From: Echinometra lucunter
Lineage: Eukaryota; Echinodermata; Echinoidea; Camarodonta; Echinometridae
NCBI GenBank assembly: GCA_029962745.1
Contig: CM057157.1
Coordinates: forward strand, 8,889,584 to 8,953,583
Reading direction: 5' to 3'
Length of the DNA: 64,000 bases
The position numbers were made by a program, and so were the translations under genes. The first letter of the stretch is position 1. Each line of letters starts with the position of its first letter. The notes below the pieces were generated by a model that worked only from the letters and a program-made list of their open reading frames with translations, made no database searches and was not told where the DNA came from. This document shows positions 1 to 13,214 of the stretch, in pieces.

Positions 1-450
1 TTTATTTCCTGTACTTTTCCTTTTAGTGACGCATCATCGTTTTCCATCAAAATTAAATTCATGCATATCCATTATTCCTCAAAGAGAGAGGAAGAGAGAG
101 AGAGAGAGAGAGAGGGGGGGGGAGGGAGAGAAAATGAGACTGAAATAATTCTAATACTTGTATAATTTTATTGACATGTCTGAGTAAATACAAATCAAAA
201 GACTTAACTGATTTTACATGGAATCTATTCTTTGCGTGTTCATTTAATCAAGGCGAAATTGTCAATGTATTGAACTGAGAATGTATCGATAGGATGAAAT
301 GGGATTGGATGGAAAAAGATGGAGATGGTACTTGAGTAAGAATATGGCTATATTTTGGGAATTCAATTTTTCTGCAATAACACGATAAATCATAGATGAC
401 TAGTATTTCGTTTGTGGCTCCACTCTTCTGCCTCTCCGCAGAACAAATAC
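1..450. other. Intron and flank after the GASK1-like exon
   Basis: This stretch follows the donor site of the GASK1-like exon (gt at 450-449 on the minus strand), so it is probably the start of that gene's next intron. No further exon of the family was recognised. A GA microsatellite runs from about 82 to 135 and ends in a G run. Confidence 0.5.
82..135. repeat. (GA)n microsatellite with G run
   Basis: Alternating AG/GA with a G run at about 113-121 is directly visible. Confidence 0.9.
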
Positions 451-1836
451 CTTTAAGATGTAACAAAAGATGAACAGCTTCTCCGACAGGATTGACGAAA
501 CTTCCAATTTTCCTTCCGTCGCCTGTCTCGTCATCAAGCGGTAATGTTCACTGACCTCACGCTCAGCAGCAGGTCGTGAATGTAACTTCCTCGATGACGT
601 CACAGCCAGTGCCACAACCCGAACAGGAAGGTCAACGTCGAGTACAAATTTGGAGCCCTGCGTCTCGTTCGATTGGCTGACATGTTGCAACGCGGGAGGG
701 TGCCGTGTCCCAAGCGGCAGCTCCCGGGCAACTGTCGAGGGAGTAACGTTCAAACCAATTACCCGGTCCAAATGAAATGCCACCACCAGGCTTAAATCAA
801 CTGAGCACCATGCCGCTTGACAAGCCAATGTACGCTGCGATTGATAGCATTCCATTTCGGTGTCAGTTTTCTCTCCTTTTCGCTCGTAATTATCCACCAG
901 ACGTTCGATTTCATCATCTGACACGACCACGAGACGATTAGCCGATATAGGTGAGTCGAAATGTCGACCCTGTCGTCTGCCCAACACCCAAGAGCCCGCC
1001 AAAAAGTTCATCTCATCAATGTCACTCGAAAAAACCCAACTGGGTTGGCTGTAGAAACGGATCTTTTCATTTGAATAAGCATCTATAACTAAATGATCCA
1101 CAACAGATTCAATCATTTGTATCAATTTCACTATCCGATCTCTATTTAAGTTCATATTATTTGTTGACGCCACCCTTAATTCAGTCTTGGAATTCCTCAA
1201 GAACAGGAGCTTATTCTCAACACTATCTGTCATGCTTCTGTTTCTAATCTCTCGTCTTCTCGTCTGCACTCTTTCTCTCATGCTATCGATTTCCTTTCGA
1301 CTAATTTCCACTTTCTGAACAATATTACTCCCGTTTAGGGCACTAGCGAACGGTGACACTAGTCGACGATTCCCAAATTTGTCTTCCTCAACCCTCTGAA
1401 GTTTCGTTTCTGCAGGATGAGACTCGGCAACATTTCTATTTGTAGATACATGTAATTCTCCTAGAGGACGTCTATTGGAAGGTTTCCTGGTTATGTAAGT
1501 AATCAGAGTCTCCTGGTTGTCCTTTTTATCTTTTTCATCATCCTTTATTTCGTCATCGACATCGAAGTCGTTTCCCACACCGTCATGATTTTCACCCTTC
1601 AGTTCATCGTACCACTTATTAATGCTGATCACTCGATCACGAAATGGCAACCCACCTCCGTTCTTTGACATCGAGATCGCGCTCCGTTGGCCGGGCTGTC
1701 CTGATCGTGAGTGGACATCGTCGACCAAGGTCCAATGGAAGGCGGTGTTGACGACGAGAAGGACGCTGAGGATAGTGATGCATCGTCGCCAGGAGCAGTG
1801 ATGGAGGTCGAGGAGTCGAAGCACCAGTCGCCACAT
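451..1836 (-). CDS. GASK1/FAM198-like Golgi kinase-related protein, first coding exon (partial)
   Basis: An open frame of 462 codons starts at ATG 1836 and ends in AAG followed by gtattt, a usable donor; reading on meets a stop soon after, so the exon probably ends at 451. Residues about 19-38 (CITILSVLLVVNTAFHWTLV) form a signal anchor after a basic N-terminus, giving a type II Golgi-style topology. A long charged, low-complexity stem follows (D/E/K-rich at about 85-110). Two segments recall the GASK1 (FAM198A/B) family: PSWVFSSDIDEMNFLAGSW near residue 265 and AFHLDRVIGLN near residue 355. The conserved C-terminal kinase-like part should lie in exons beyond the left edge. The ATG sits directly after a pyrimidine-rich stretch ending in acaaaag, so a 5'UTR intron ending there is possible. 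The family call is from recalled motifs and has not been searched. Confidence 0.7.
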
Positions 1837-3058
1837 CTTTTGTAAAAGAAGATTACAAAAATGAAGTTTGTGCTTTTGCTTATAAATTTCACTTTAGACT
1901 AAACTAGCGCAAGGTGGTGGCACGAAGGACGCATGAATAATGTAATATGGTGTTGTCTGTATTGTTTGAATTCTCTTTTCGCGCCATTAAAGTTACCTAC
2001 CATAACATTGTTAATAGGCGCATCAGAATCAATGGCTTCATGAAATTGCATTCCTATATGAAAAACCCGGGGGAATCAAGCTGAATACATTTGGTTTTTT
2101 TTTTTCTCGATTTATGGGATAAGAAAATCGTGTGGGTTTTTTTTTTTCAGCGCACACTTTTCTTATACACTTCCATACATGAATTCTGTCTCTATCATAT
2201 TGAACAATACATCAGGGTCAGAGCTCTGTTTTACTATTATCAACAATTTATATAACTCATAATTTCTATATACAACCATTACTTAACCATAGAATAAAAA
2301 AGGAGACTTTCATGCAATCATTCAGTTTCATTGACAGAATTATTTGTGTTTTACAGATTTAGAGAAAAGAACAAGAATTCACATGTTACATCAAACGATT
2401 TTTCTATTACGTCGTATGCATGTTGGACAATAAAAAAACCTGCCATTATGGCCTTCTTTTTAGTAACTTCCCAAATTTCCCAAAAGAAATGAGTCCCACG
2501 GTTCAAATAATATGGCACATTAAAAGTACAAAGTTGAAGATTCTACCATTTTCTCGACAGCTGCAAACCATACGTGACTAAAACGCTCCTCGAACTTTGA
2601 GAAAAACAAAGCAAGTTAACCAAAATGCTCACCTAACAACATTAATCAAACGATAACTCCTGAGAATTGTCATGCAACCTGAGCGCAGTTTTAATCTTCA
2701 AGCGACTTCTTAAAGAGATAGAATAACATCATTAACTTACTATCTCTCTCGAACCGGAGGTCCAAAATCACTTTTTGATGGAGGACATTCTGGTGATTAT
2801 GATTTGATCCAGGACCCAGCTACACAGACTCTATTTCCGATTGTTAGGTCCCCCTCAGTGTGGTGCCATGACAACTGTTTCGTTCCTTCTCTAATCTCTA
2901 ACACGCACTGCATCATCCTCGTCTGGATCGCATCGCCTGAAGATGGAGGAGAGAAAGACAATATGGTTCCATTTTGGTGATGGAGATGATTTTAAAAGTT
3001 CCAGATGGAAATATATACATGAAATTCAACAGTAAACACTTTGATGTTTGGTTTTTTC

Positions 3059-3095
<37 letters not shown>

Positions 3096-3504
3096 CTGGT
3101 ATATATCTTTTACATCACCTCCATCTCAAAAGAGGCATAAGTTCAACCGACTGCTAAGCAAAGTACGATTAGTGCTGACAATATGTCCGATGTAGCTACA
3201 CAACAATTTAAAAGAAAAAATGTAGACTGAATATGAGTATTTCTGTGGCGTCGGTTATTGTCCCTTCTCCTGGTATTAATTTTTATACTGTGCATCCAAG
3301 AGGAATGCCGAAGGTTAAGGTTGGCGCTGTTTGAAATGTGGACTAAAAGGTTGAAAGTCGGACAACATTTTCAGCTCTAAAGCTGTCGTCTGATTTTGAA
3401 ACGACTGAATGTGCACGATTATCGATCACCGAGGAATGTGCACTCTGTCATCGCCTGCACACATTAGCTGTGCGAAGAGTACATTAAGCTGTGCGAAGAA
3501 AAGG
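1837..3504. other. Upstream region of the GASK1-like exon, no gene seen
   Basis: This AT-rich sequence has several short T runs (about 2095, 2138) and one long poly-G tract. It would hold the promoter or a 5'UTR intron of the GASK1-like gene. No exon with convincing splice sites was recognised. Confidence 0.5.
3061..3095. repeat. Poly-G tract, 35 bp
   Basis: Thirty-five consecutive G after a T-rich segment. Such a tract can form G-quadruplexes, and its assembled length is unreliable. Confidence 0.9.
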
Positions 3505-3512
3505 CCCGCCGT

Positions 3513-4307
3513 CACTGGGGTAGCCAGATTCTTCAGCGGGAAGGGGGGGGGGGGGGACAGGAAGGATCGACAAAGCAAAGGAGCATAGAGAAAGGGGCGT
3601 CGCTAGAACATTTTGCATGGGGAAGACCTAAATTTGCCGACAAGTTTTTGGTTGTGGCCTCAAATTTTCCGACAGCTAAGCTGCTTTCGAATTATTAATC
3701 CCCCCGAAAAAAACACATAAGAAATTATTATAAAAATTATAGGACATATAGATTTTATTACTTTAATGAAATGTTTCGGGGCGGCAAAGCATTTTCTTTT
3801 AAAATTTTGGGGAAATGACGCTTCTCTCTAGACTATGTTGTCCGAAACCATCCTGTTTCTAAATATCACAAGAGAGCGAAGTAAAACCTACTCCTTTGAC
3901 TGCAGTATTATGTCTCATCAAAATACACTATAGGCCTATGATATACTTTGAAATATTATATTTGGTCATCTCCCTCGTCGAATTTGTTTGCTTTTCGAAA
4001 GCATACATGTAATCATAATACGAGCGAGGAAATATACACTTCTGTTCATGCTTTCGTCGTGAAAATACACTTTAAGCCTCAAAGAAATTTAAATCACATA
4101 TTAGATCTATCACCTTTCTGCCGAATATGGCGCTATTTAGGCACTTTGCTTGCCATCCGAAAGCATTCTGTTTCTACGAGCGAGCGAAGAGCGATAGCAC
4201 TTCCAGGTTCTTCCCCTTTCTTCCTTTTCTTTCCTGATCTTTCCTTTCTCATCCTTTCTTTTCTTTTCTTTTCCTTTCCATTTTTTTTGGCTTTTCTCCT
4301 TTCCTCT

Positions 4308-4342
<35 letters not shown>

Positions 4343-4393
4343 GGGGGGTGGGCTTGGCCCCCTTGTGGCTTGTGCCCCATGTCTACGCCAGTG
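3513..4393. mobile_element. hAT-like non-autonomous DNA transposon, 881 bp
   Basis: The ends are imperfect inverted repeats (CACTGGGGTAGCCA at the left; CACTGGCGTAGACA on the reverse complement of the right end). They are flanked by an 8-bp direct repeat with one mismatch, cccgccgt (3505-3512) and cccgccat (4394-4401), the target duplication size of hAT elements. The interior has a poly-G run near 3542, a CT-rich block at 4205-4340 and no transposase frame. Frames through the CT block are low-complexity artefacts. Confidence 0.75.
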
Positions 4394-4574
4394 CCCGCCA
4401 TAATGGTAGTCAGTCACGTATGAATGGAATAATATACGGAGCCAAATTGATGCCATTACCCATTCGCCATGCCGAAAGAGCGTCCCTTAAAAAACTGGCA
4501 GGGTGAAGTCGCGTAGCTCAAATTAAAGAATACTTTTTGATGTGTGTGTCTCACAATCATGTAAGTCTTCTATA

Positions 4575-5093
4575 CCGGTGTCCCAGAAAAAAGCGGAATG
4601 GCTGTTTTTCATCACTTTACCTTGAAAAAGGATAGTTTTTCTACATCAGTGGGTAAAGCATCTTCTATCAAAGAGAATGACACCAGGATCATTGAAATCG
4701 GTGCAGTAATTTGAATTCAATGCCCGTTTCTCTAGATACAGTAATTTTCGAATTTCGCATTTTTTTTTTTTGACAGATGAGAGCAGAAATGTGTCGGGGA
4801 TGGCCTTTCATAATCATGTCATGTTTTGTTATTCACATCCATCAGTGGACTTCCCTCAAGTATCGTTTTATGAAAGGCCATCCCCAAAGTCTACTCTCGT
4901 CGGTCGCAAAAAAATTGAAAATGACTGTATTTTAAGAAATAGGCATAGAATAAAAATCACTTCAACAAATTTAATGATCTTGGTATTATTCTCTTCGGTA
5001 GAGGATTCTTTGCTTAAAGATGTAGAAAAATTATATACTTTTTGAAGGTAAAGTACTGAAAATCCGCCGTTCCCCCTTTTCTGGGACACCCGG
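4575..5093. mobile_element. MITE with CCGGGTGTCCCAG ends
   Basis: The left end reads CCGGTGTCCCAGAAAA and the right end, reverse-complemented, CCGGGTGTCCCAGAAAA. TATA lies outside both ends, suggesting a TA or TATA target duplication. A second, inner palindrome pairs about 4799-4815 with 4869-4885 (GGATGGCCTTTCATAA). No coding capacity is seen. Confidence 0.75.
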
Positions 5094-5384
5094 TATATAG
5101 AAACTATTGTGAATATACTGATGAACTTTTGTGTTTCCTAATAATGATTACAGGTATAAATGGCAATGTCATTCATTATGTCACTGTATAAAACAGGAAC
5201 ATTTCCTGTCATTGTTGTACATGTATAGGTCTAATTATAATCACAGCAATCAACAAAATAGACATAAACTTAAACTCTATAATTGAACCAAAACTAACAT
5301 TCACTGATGGAGAATGTCACATCAGTACATTACCTCATAATATGGACTATCTCCTTGGTATGTCAAGGTATCTATTTCATCTCT

Positions 5385-5485
5385 TCTTTTATTGATTTAT
5401 TTCCTTATTGATTGATTATCTATCATTCATTCAGTCATTCATTCAGTCATTCATTCATTCATCAATCCATTCATTCATGTATCCA
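5385..5485. repeat. (ATTC)n-type degenerate microsatellite
   Basis: Repeated attcattcagtcattc units are visible, mixed with TTTATTGATT. Confidence 0.8.
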
Positions 5486-5894
5486 TTATTCTTTAATCTA
5501 TATATTCATTCCTGTTGTATTCTATGTCATTGCTAAATCTTTGAATTATATTAATTGACCGTGAAATTAGAAATTCAGTAAACGTCTTGGAGTCCATCCC
5601 AATTATCGGTGAGATCCTGTAAACTGAGAAAATTAACAGTTTGGGCTTCCGTATTACAAACAGAGAATCTTCCATGTTTCACGATGTTGCCTAAGCTTCA
5701 CGATAACCCTAGTACGTGAAAGGATGTGAAGTGTCAGTCTTCGAACTCCTCAATGTTCAGTGGCCGAGTTTTCGCAGTACTCCCCGCCTCGGCTAAATCA
5801 ACCTATTATGACGTATACAAACAGCTGGAACAAGTTGAGGAATAAATCGTGCTGCGATGACCCGGGCATGCAGACCAAAATTCTGATTGAAGAC

Positions 5895-5922
5895 GGGGGG
5901 GGGGGGGGGGGGGGGGGGGGGG
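5895..5922. repeat. Poly-G tract
   Basis: About 28 G followed by GGGA repeats. Frames translating to poly-glycine or poly-proline here are artefacts. Confidence 0.85.
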
Positions 5923-6313
5923 AGGGAGGGGGAGGAAGAGGGGGCAGGGTGGGGGCTCCTGTATTCATTCAAAAGCCGACACAAAATCAGAATAATTTAA
6001 GACCTCCTTACACACTCATGATGATTGACAAAGGCTTTCTAAAGTATGACAGCAAAAGATTGTGATATATCTTACCTGTTTTCTAATTCTATATATTCTG
6101 CTCACTGAATATGTGACCTGTTATTAGACGTCGCAGAATAATGCAGAAATTTCACAATTTACAATTTAATGTCTCACGATTACGAATGATGTCACAGGAC
6201 AGGGCATTACGACATTCAAACGGCAAAACATCTCTTCTGGGATGGAAGACATAATGATTCAGCCTCTTGACTCAGACTTGACCGTATAATGATGCCAAAA
6301 TGTTTTCTCAAGA

Positions 6314-6314
6314 A

Positions 6315-6401
<87 letters not shown>

Positions 6402-6402
6402 A
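6314..6402. repeat. (TAG)n trinucleotide microsatellite
   Basis: Roughly 29 uninterrupted TAG/AGT units, read as poly-threonine on the minus strand. No gene context. Confidence 0.95.
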
Positions 6403-8635
6403 ATGGTTTATTAAAAAAAAGAACTGAAAATGGCAGCCCGAAGGCTGAATTACAATCAGTTTACGAATACAAGTCGAAACAATCATGATATATAATACAT
6501 ATCAAAAACAGACTTACAGAAATATACATTTAAAAATCTCGTGAACTTTAAACATGTTTGATTTCGTAGAGAAAATGAAGCGTTTTAATGTTCACGGTTT
6601 ACGACATCAAACTAAAATGGCATTTCCCCTCATTGTTACTGCTTCACTGACACAACTGCTCAATGCAAGTTATTTTCACCATTATTTTGAAGCTTCATGT
6701 TTAGGGAATACAGCAAAAAGGCATCACAGCAAAAAAGTAAAAGAAAAAGAAGATGGTGGACTTATAAAAAGTTACGAAAATTCCGAAAATGAAAAGGAAA
6801 TGGAGAAAGAAGTAGAAGACGAAAGGGAAGGAAGAGCGGACGAAAAGAAGAGGAAGAAGATAACTTGATAACCATGGTAACCGTTACAGCTCTCAGGAAT
6901 GTTCTTGAATCGATCAATGAATCTCCTTACATCATTACGGCCCCCGCGGAGGGAAACATGAAGACCCAATTTATAAACATTTCTCTTTTTCTGCAGTAGC
7001 ACAAAATCCATTACAATACAGAAAGGTATCCGATAACAAAGACACACCGAACGCTGTATTCCCAAAGATGGCGATATTTCATTATGCATGGCAAGTTTCA
7101 TTAGTTTGCCCCCCCCCCACCACTCTCAATCATCGAATTTGTGGTACGTGTGTTCCCTAATAGACCGGTTTACTAATTGTATGCATAGTTGTTCAACAAA
7201 AGTTTCGCTTGAAAACTAAGGAGCTTGCCCGATGCTTGCCCGACGTATCAACAACAAACGTATGCAAATTCACCATTAATTCAGGTGCCATTATGCATAA
7301 CAGGCGAACTGAATCAAGGGTTGTGGAGAAAAACGCGGACAGCTTTTAATACATTAGTAAAACGGTCTAGTTATGTCAAAAGGAGAGTGGTACGCTATAA
7401 GCACGTCTACCCATACATAATACATTCCAGAAGTTATGTTTAAGTCTAGTAGGTCTTCGCACCACTGCAACAATACACGTTTTGATGTTTTAATTTATTT
7501 ATAATCTTATTTACTTATTTATTTGTTTATTTATTCATTTATCTATCTATTCATTTATCTATTTATATCTATTCATTTACTTCGTTTATTTATCATCTAT
7601 TTATTTATTTACTTATTTATTGACTGATTGATTTATCTATGCATAATTTTCTCATATTCATTTCATTACTATTTTTTTTAATTTCAGAACCAGTAATGTG
7701 AGCATAAAGCCCCTTCTTTGCTCTTGATATTGCAAAGGTGAACCGCAGTGGCACTGCCTGAAAAAATGCAAGTTGGACGAGAATTATAATGGCAGTATGG
7801 CACTGTGTTTTTAATGTCATATATTTGTAAATATCTAGATTTCAGGCAAGTTCCATTATGAAAAGAGAGTTTGAGACTTTTTAAACGCTATCCCATAAAT
7901 CTAAAATTATGAGGAAAACATGGAGAAGAACGAAGATGTGGAGCTAATAATAAACTCAATATAATTTGCGAGTCTATGCTCGTGTGAAATCGACCGTTTC
8001 ACTTTTTCCCATTTCGCAAATTACCACGAACGATCATGACTTTCGACCTGAACATAATGCGCGGGAAAATGTCTAACATGAAAACATGATTTTCTCGTCT
8101 GATTGAAGACATGCGGTTAGATTTATTGCAGGATCATTCTTTCCGATAGCTCTACACGAATAATGAACCTGAATGTCTCGTCGCATAACTTCATGTTTGA
8201 ACTTTTCCCTCCCGGCAAGATTTAAGATTTGACTGATTTTTGTTTTCTTCTTTTCGCTCAAGTGAAAAGTCATCTTGACAGGGTAAACTGAATTATTTTG
8301 ATGTGAGGTTGGGTAAGAATGGGGGCAGTTCAAATAACTGTGCCTGCAAACTTCCCAGTGTCGAACACACAGTACGACCATGGCAAAGACTCTCCCGCTA
8401 GAAATCAACTGTAGGCAATGTCAATAAGCTTGTCCATCACATAAAGCAATGTGCAACCATCATAATGACGTACATGACCCGAACATAATATCGTGAGCAT
8501 TGAATAAAACCGCCTTTGAGCTGTTCTCCCAGTCTTATATCAGTTTTTGGGACCTTGTTATAGACGCACGACGATGGGGGAGGGGATGGGGTCGGGTTTC
8601 AGCAGCAAATCCTGACTTATTCCATCCCTACCTCA
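6403..8635. other. Intergenic, no gene seen
   Basis: Only short frames without recognisable domains or paired splice sites occur. A GAA/GAG-rich patch lies at 6715-6865 and a TTTA-type microsatellite at about 7489-7630. Confidence 0.5.
7489..7630. repeat. (TTTA)n / (TTCA)n degenerate microsatellite
   Basis: Tandem tttattta, attcattta and atctattt units are visible over about 140 bp. Confidence 0.85.
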
Positions 8636-9034
8636 CACCGGCGTAAATCCGTTTTGAGAAGGGGGGGGGGATGGGCGATTTTTTTGTCGAAATTTTTTGC
8701 GTGTACTCACAATTAAGTATATACATACACACCCTTACTCACCCGAGCAGACCCCCCACACATATAATTCTTTTATTTTGCGAGAGAGCAAAGCGAGCGA
8801 GCGAAAAATAACCAATTTTTTTGTTTTCAAGAGTATTTCAAACGAGAATTCTACTATATGACCGTCGTTTATGACAAATTTATGAAAAATTTCACCAACT
8901 GATCAATTACTATATAATTTTTCCTTAAAATGAAGGTGGGAGTATTTGTACACGTCATCCCGCCCCCTCTCGAAAAAGTTGGGGAGGGGTATATGCCCCC
9001 ATTCCCCCCCCCCCCCCGGGGATTTACGCCAACG
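8636..9034. mobile_element. hAT-like MITE, 399 bp
   Basis: The terminal repeats share GGCGTAAATCC (left CACCGGCGTAAATCC; right end reverse-complemented CGTTGGCGTAAATCC). A perfect 8-bp target duplication, ctacctca, flanks the element at 8628-8635 and 9035-9042. A G run lies inside the left end and a C run inside the right end. No coding frame is seen. Confidence 0.8.
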
Positions 9035-9617
9035 CTACCTCATATTTGGGTACCAAGGTAGCCAATAGTGGGTATATGAAAACATTATGAAAACAGTCTT
9101 TGAAATAAATCTGCAATCCCTCTTACCATCTTTGTGAAATTAATTTTGCTTCTTTGGAAATATCCTATAACTGGATCCAAATAGACTAATCAAGCAGCGG
9201 GACACCGAGTCTGTCTCCTTTGATTTCCGTACACGTGTTTCCTATTTATTAAAAAACCAGTCTCGGATTTCCTCCCCAGTTTGCACACAAAAAGATGAGA
9301 ATAATAATGAAAATTGATAGGGGAAATACTGGGCCCATGCTGATTGGGTCCCGTCCAATTTGCGAAACAATACAGCTGTAAAAAGACGAATAAAGCTGTA
9401 GGGTGTGTAGGCCTATAGTACAGATGTAGAAAAGGGAACTGCCAATAACTTGGAATGTTGGTCGATTGACGTTTGAAAGAAAAGTAGGGCAGGGGGGGGG
9501 GGGGTGAAAAATATTAATCTTTATAGGCCATTTAGGCTCATAGTTATAAAGTACAAAATCTCTAAAAACTCATAAGCAATGGTTTTAGTAGACAGGTTAG
9601 GTCGCTGCACTTTTCTT

Positions 9618-9899
9618 CAGGGGCTGCGCTACAGGGGGCAGGGGGCGACCGCCCCCAGTATGATTTTTCAAGTGATCAAGCAAAGAAAAAAAAGAGGAGA
9701 AAAAGAAAAAAATGAGGAGAAAAAGAAAAAAAAAGAGGAGAAAAAGAAGAAAAAGAGGAGAAGAAAGAAAGAAGAGTATGGGAAAAGAGAGGGCAGGGTC
9801 ATGCAACTAAATAATACCCCTGTTTTTCATTTAAAACGTAAAGCAATTTTCCTATGGGTCATCTTGCCCCCCTATCAAAATACCCTGGCGCCGCCCCTG
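9618..9899. mobile_element. hAT-like MITE (CAGGGGCGG family), copy 1
   Basis: The ends are CAGGGGCTGCGC and, reverse-complemented, CAGGGGCGGCGCCAGGGTAT. The flanking octamers cttttctt and cattcctt match at 6 of 8 positions. The interior (AAAGAGGAGAAAAAG repeats, then a conserved segment ending GATGACCCATAGG on the other strand) matches the element at 15435-15696 in inverse orientation. Confidence 0.75.
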
Positions 9900-9907
9900 C
9901 ATTCCTT

Positions 9908-12900
9908 ATCGACCGGCATGCTCTATCGAAACCCTTTTTTGTTGCTAATGCCATGTACCTCCTGACCATTTAAACAGTCTAACCGCAAGATTGGGATCAT
10001 TTGGATAAATCAAGAAACGAAAGAAAGAAGAAGAAGAAGAAGAAACTGACAATGCGTAACTAATCGCTCGTTCCATGTAGAAAGAAATTCAAATTCATTT
10101 ACCAGTTGGACAAGTGAGAAATATTTTGCACGATATAGTCTACAATAGTAACGGATTCCGATTCGATTTACTCCATTATGGGAATGCTGAATCTTAACTC
10201 ATCAGAATCAGAATCGGAGTGAAGGGGCCCATCAAAAGAGTAAATGGATTACTTTTAAAGGTAAGACTTTTTTTTGGTGTTAAATCGTAGTCATAAAAGC
10301 GGTAAACCTAGTAAATCAAGAATGCTTGCTACGCACCTTACAGTACCATTTTTTCAGACAATCAACTATTGGCATAGGGTTGGTTAAGTAATGGGGAAGC
10401 GGGGGGGGGGGGGGAGCAGTGATACTGAATTAAATTTTGAAGGAGGGATGCTGTCGAGCAGGGGGCGTGTTGAGTGGAGAATGGGGTCATGTTAAATTCT
10501 TTTTTACCCTCGTCTCTCCTCATGACTATCTCCTCCTCCCAATACATTTATATGTCCAATAATGGGGGGGGGGGGGGGTTCTCCCACGCCCCCATGTCCT
10601 CACTCTCGGGAATGATACTCAAACAATCCCAATGGACTTTGTGCGTGAGAACATATTTTGTTTGCTGATAACCATTTCCACATTTTGAATATCGCATTTT
10701 TTTACGCGATGGATGTGTATACTGGAAATGACCAAGGTCGCGTATTCATATAACATGATTGATCACGTATGATTTTGAGGGTACGATTAAATAGTTATGT
10801 GCGACTCCATTAATCACGACCCTATCTTTTGAGAGTCGATCGTAATTAAGATCTAGAGATCAACTATATTGCTGAATGACTTTAAAAAAGAGTCGAGGCA
10901 TTGCAAAAATATTTTGGAATGGTTCTTTACTGCTCACAAAGATATTTCAATATCATTTTAGATTCTTGAATCCTTTTGCCTTCTAGTCTTATTCAAAACG
11001 ATTTTTGTTTTTTTACAAAAGAAGAATGTACAAAGTGATGAAAACGTGCATGTCTCCATTTTCATTCCAAGGAACCAACATTCAAAGTAAGAAAGAATAT
11101 TTTTGTTGTTGTTGTTTGTTTGGTTGTTTTTTTTTTGTTTTGCAATATAATATGTATCACATACAGACATAGCGCACCAGGCAGCCTGGAGTAATGAGAA
11201 TTCAAGAAGCCAATTTAAGATGCCATAATCATTTAGCTTGTCCAGTCTTTAAGGTCATGCTCACGTGCTACTACAGCTGTAGACCTGCATCACCAATACT
11301 TGGTAAATGGTAAATCATAACATCACATCGCAACTGGTATTCAGATCATGGCTCTATTATGATAACCCGTGCTTCAGCTAAATAGGCTAATACTAGCATG
11401 TAAAGAATACCTGAAATCATGCCGGTAACACACTTACCACTACACCTTAGTTCAAAGAGAAAGATAAAACCCCTTGTAGATAAAATATCTTCCTCAACAA
11501 CACATGAACAAGACTGGGATTCGAACCGGTCCCTTACTTTCTTAAATTCACAAATAAATCTCCTTAATTACTTTATGCAAGTCAACACTTTGAAACAGAC
11601 ATTATAACAAAACAGATGGAACTATTTTTTTTCTCATTGGACGACTAAAATAGCCATGATTCATAAGGCTTGGTCAAAACAAGAAACACCATGATGTAAT
11701 CCTCTCTGCATGCATGTCGACAATTTGTGTAGTGCGATTGGTGGGGGGGGGGGGGGGCTTGGGTACTGATCTGTTTGATCTCTGTACTAGATGAATCACT
11801 GAGCAAAATGATAAACATGAACTTTGAGTTTTGGAGGGAAATGTCTTTTGTCCTAGTTCACAGATCTGTCGTCTGCAAAGTATAACGATAAATTTGAAAA
11901 AGGCGATGTCTGTCTTGTAATGATATAAGACTAAATAATAAATATTTAAAGGAGCAAACGTGACGTGGTGAAGTATAATAGCTCGTCAGTGTGAATCGCT
12001 TATTTCTAATGCTTTGCCAAGAAACTCTTTTAAACAAAACAAAACAACAAAAAATGGGAGCGTCTAACTTACTTAATTTCTCATATCTTCAAGCATTCTC
12101 TCCATAATCATTTGTGTATTCTGACTGCTTTAATCGCTTGAACAAGGTTGAAAGCCCTCAGTACAGCGACTTTTAACCCTCTGGGTCCAACATCAAAGCA
12201 TTACACGCATACGTTCATTTTCTCTTTTAACATGCTATGCTCCTAAGAAATTTCTTTTCTAAATATATACCGGTACCTTTTCTATTCTTCTGCATTATCC
12301 GCAGCTCTGAAAAAAGAAACTACCAAAAAATATTAGGAAAATATATGTCGGCTGAAGTAATCGCGACAGGACGTTGATCTTAATGCAGTAATCATTCTAT
12401 AAAATCTAATGGCAATTAATGCGTGTACTGTGTCTAAGAATAAGATGAATGTTATCATTCATACCAGAACATCCATTTATATATACGCCTACAAAATAAT
12501 GATAGCCTACCTTGTCTTAACGGCAAAAGTAATATCGTTTCGCTGTGTCCGGATTGAGTATACTTTTCCGTGGCTGGAGTAATCGGATGTTTGTTAAAAG
12601 GAACCGTCTGACTTGAGTCAGTTTCTCGTTCTGAAATGAGAATTGATCGCTCTTCTTGCGAGACATGCAACAGTACACGGCGGAGCTTGACTCCCTATAG
12701 TACACAGATAGCTCCATGCATGGCAGATTGTTTTTGAGATGCAAAAGTTGTCCTGGCCGGAAATACCGTCTTACTTTTATTGTGCGAGGATGGGGCTCCA
12801 ATTAACACTGAACAATGTAAAATGGGCTAAATGAGAATAATCGGGAAGAAAAGCAACAAAATTGTGACTAAATGTGCAGGAGCATTTTCTTTTGTTCATA

Positions 12901-13214
12901 ATTTTCCACAGAAATATTACGGATTTGTTCATTGTGAATACAAAAAATCCTCATCATTTTTTTTTTTTTTTTTTTTGGGGGGGGGGATTATACAGGGCGC
13001 GATTCCAATTTTTGTTCCAATTCACCGTTTTACCGTTCTTGATGAGAGATCAGCCCCCGTACGTGCGAGTATGCTCTAGATTTATTTTAGATTGTGAAGT
13101 ATTGTTTATTGAAGTATTTGCTATGCTGTAGTAACTTTGTATATTTGGAAATCTGAGCGGGAGGTGCAGGTTAAGGCTCTATATAGTTCAGCTAGGTAGC
13201 CAAACGTGATAGCA
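9908..13214. other. Intergenic, no gene seen
   Basis: Contains short G runs (10400, 10563, 11742) and a GAAGAA patch near 10030. Overlapping minus-strand frames at 12455-12801 end near a good donor-like site (gacaag then gtagg, about 12515). They could be a 5' exon of an unidentified gene, but nothing confirms it. Confidence 0.45.

Noticed and set aside
3948..4456. Overlapping frames of 107-151 codons on both strands
   Set aside because: They run through the CT-rich interior of the hAT-like element and show no transposase signature.
6314..7630. Short regular repeats resembling a CRISPR array at a glance
   Set aside because: Simple (TAG)n and (TTTA)n microsatellites without spacers in a eukaryotic genome.
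9579..9965. Lysine/glutamate-rich frame of 128 codons
   Set aside because: Lies across the purine-rich interior of a hAT-like MITE; no start context or conserved domain.
12455..12801. Two overlapping minus-strand frames with a donor-like site near 12515
   Set aside because: No recognisable domain, no partner exon and no transcript evidence; could be a 5' exon but not supportable.
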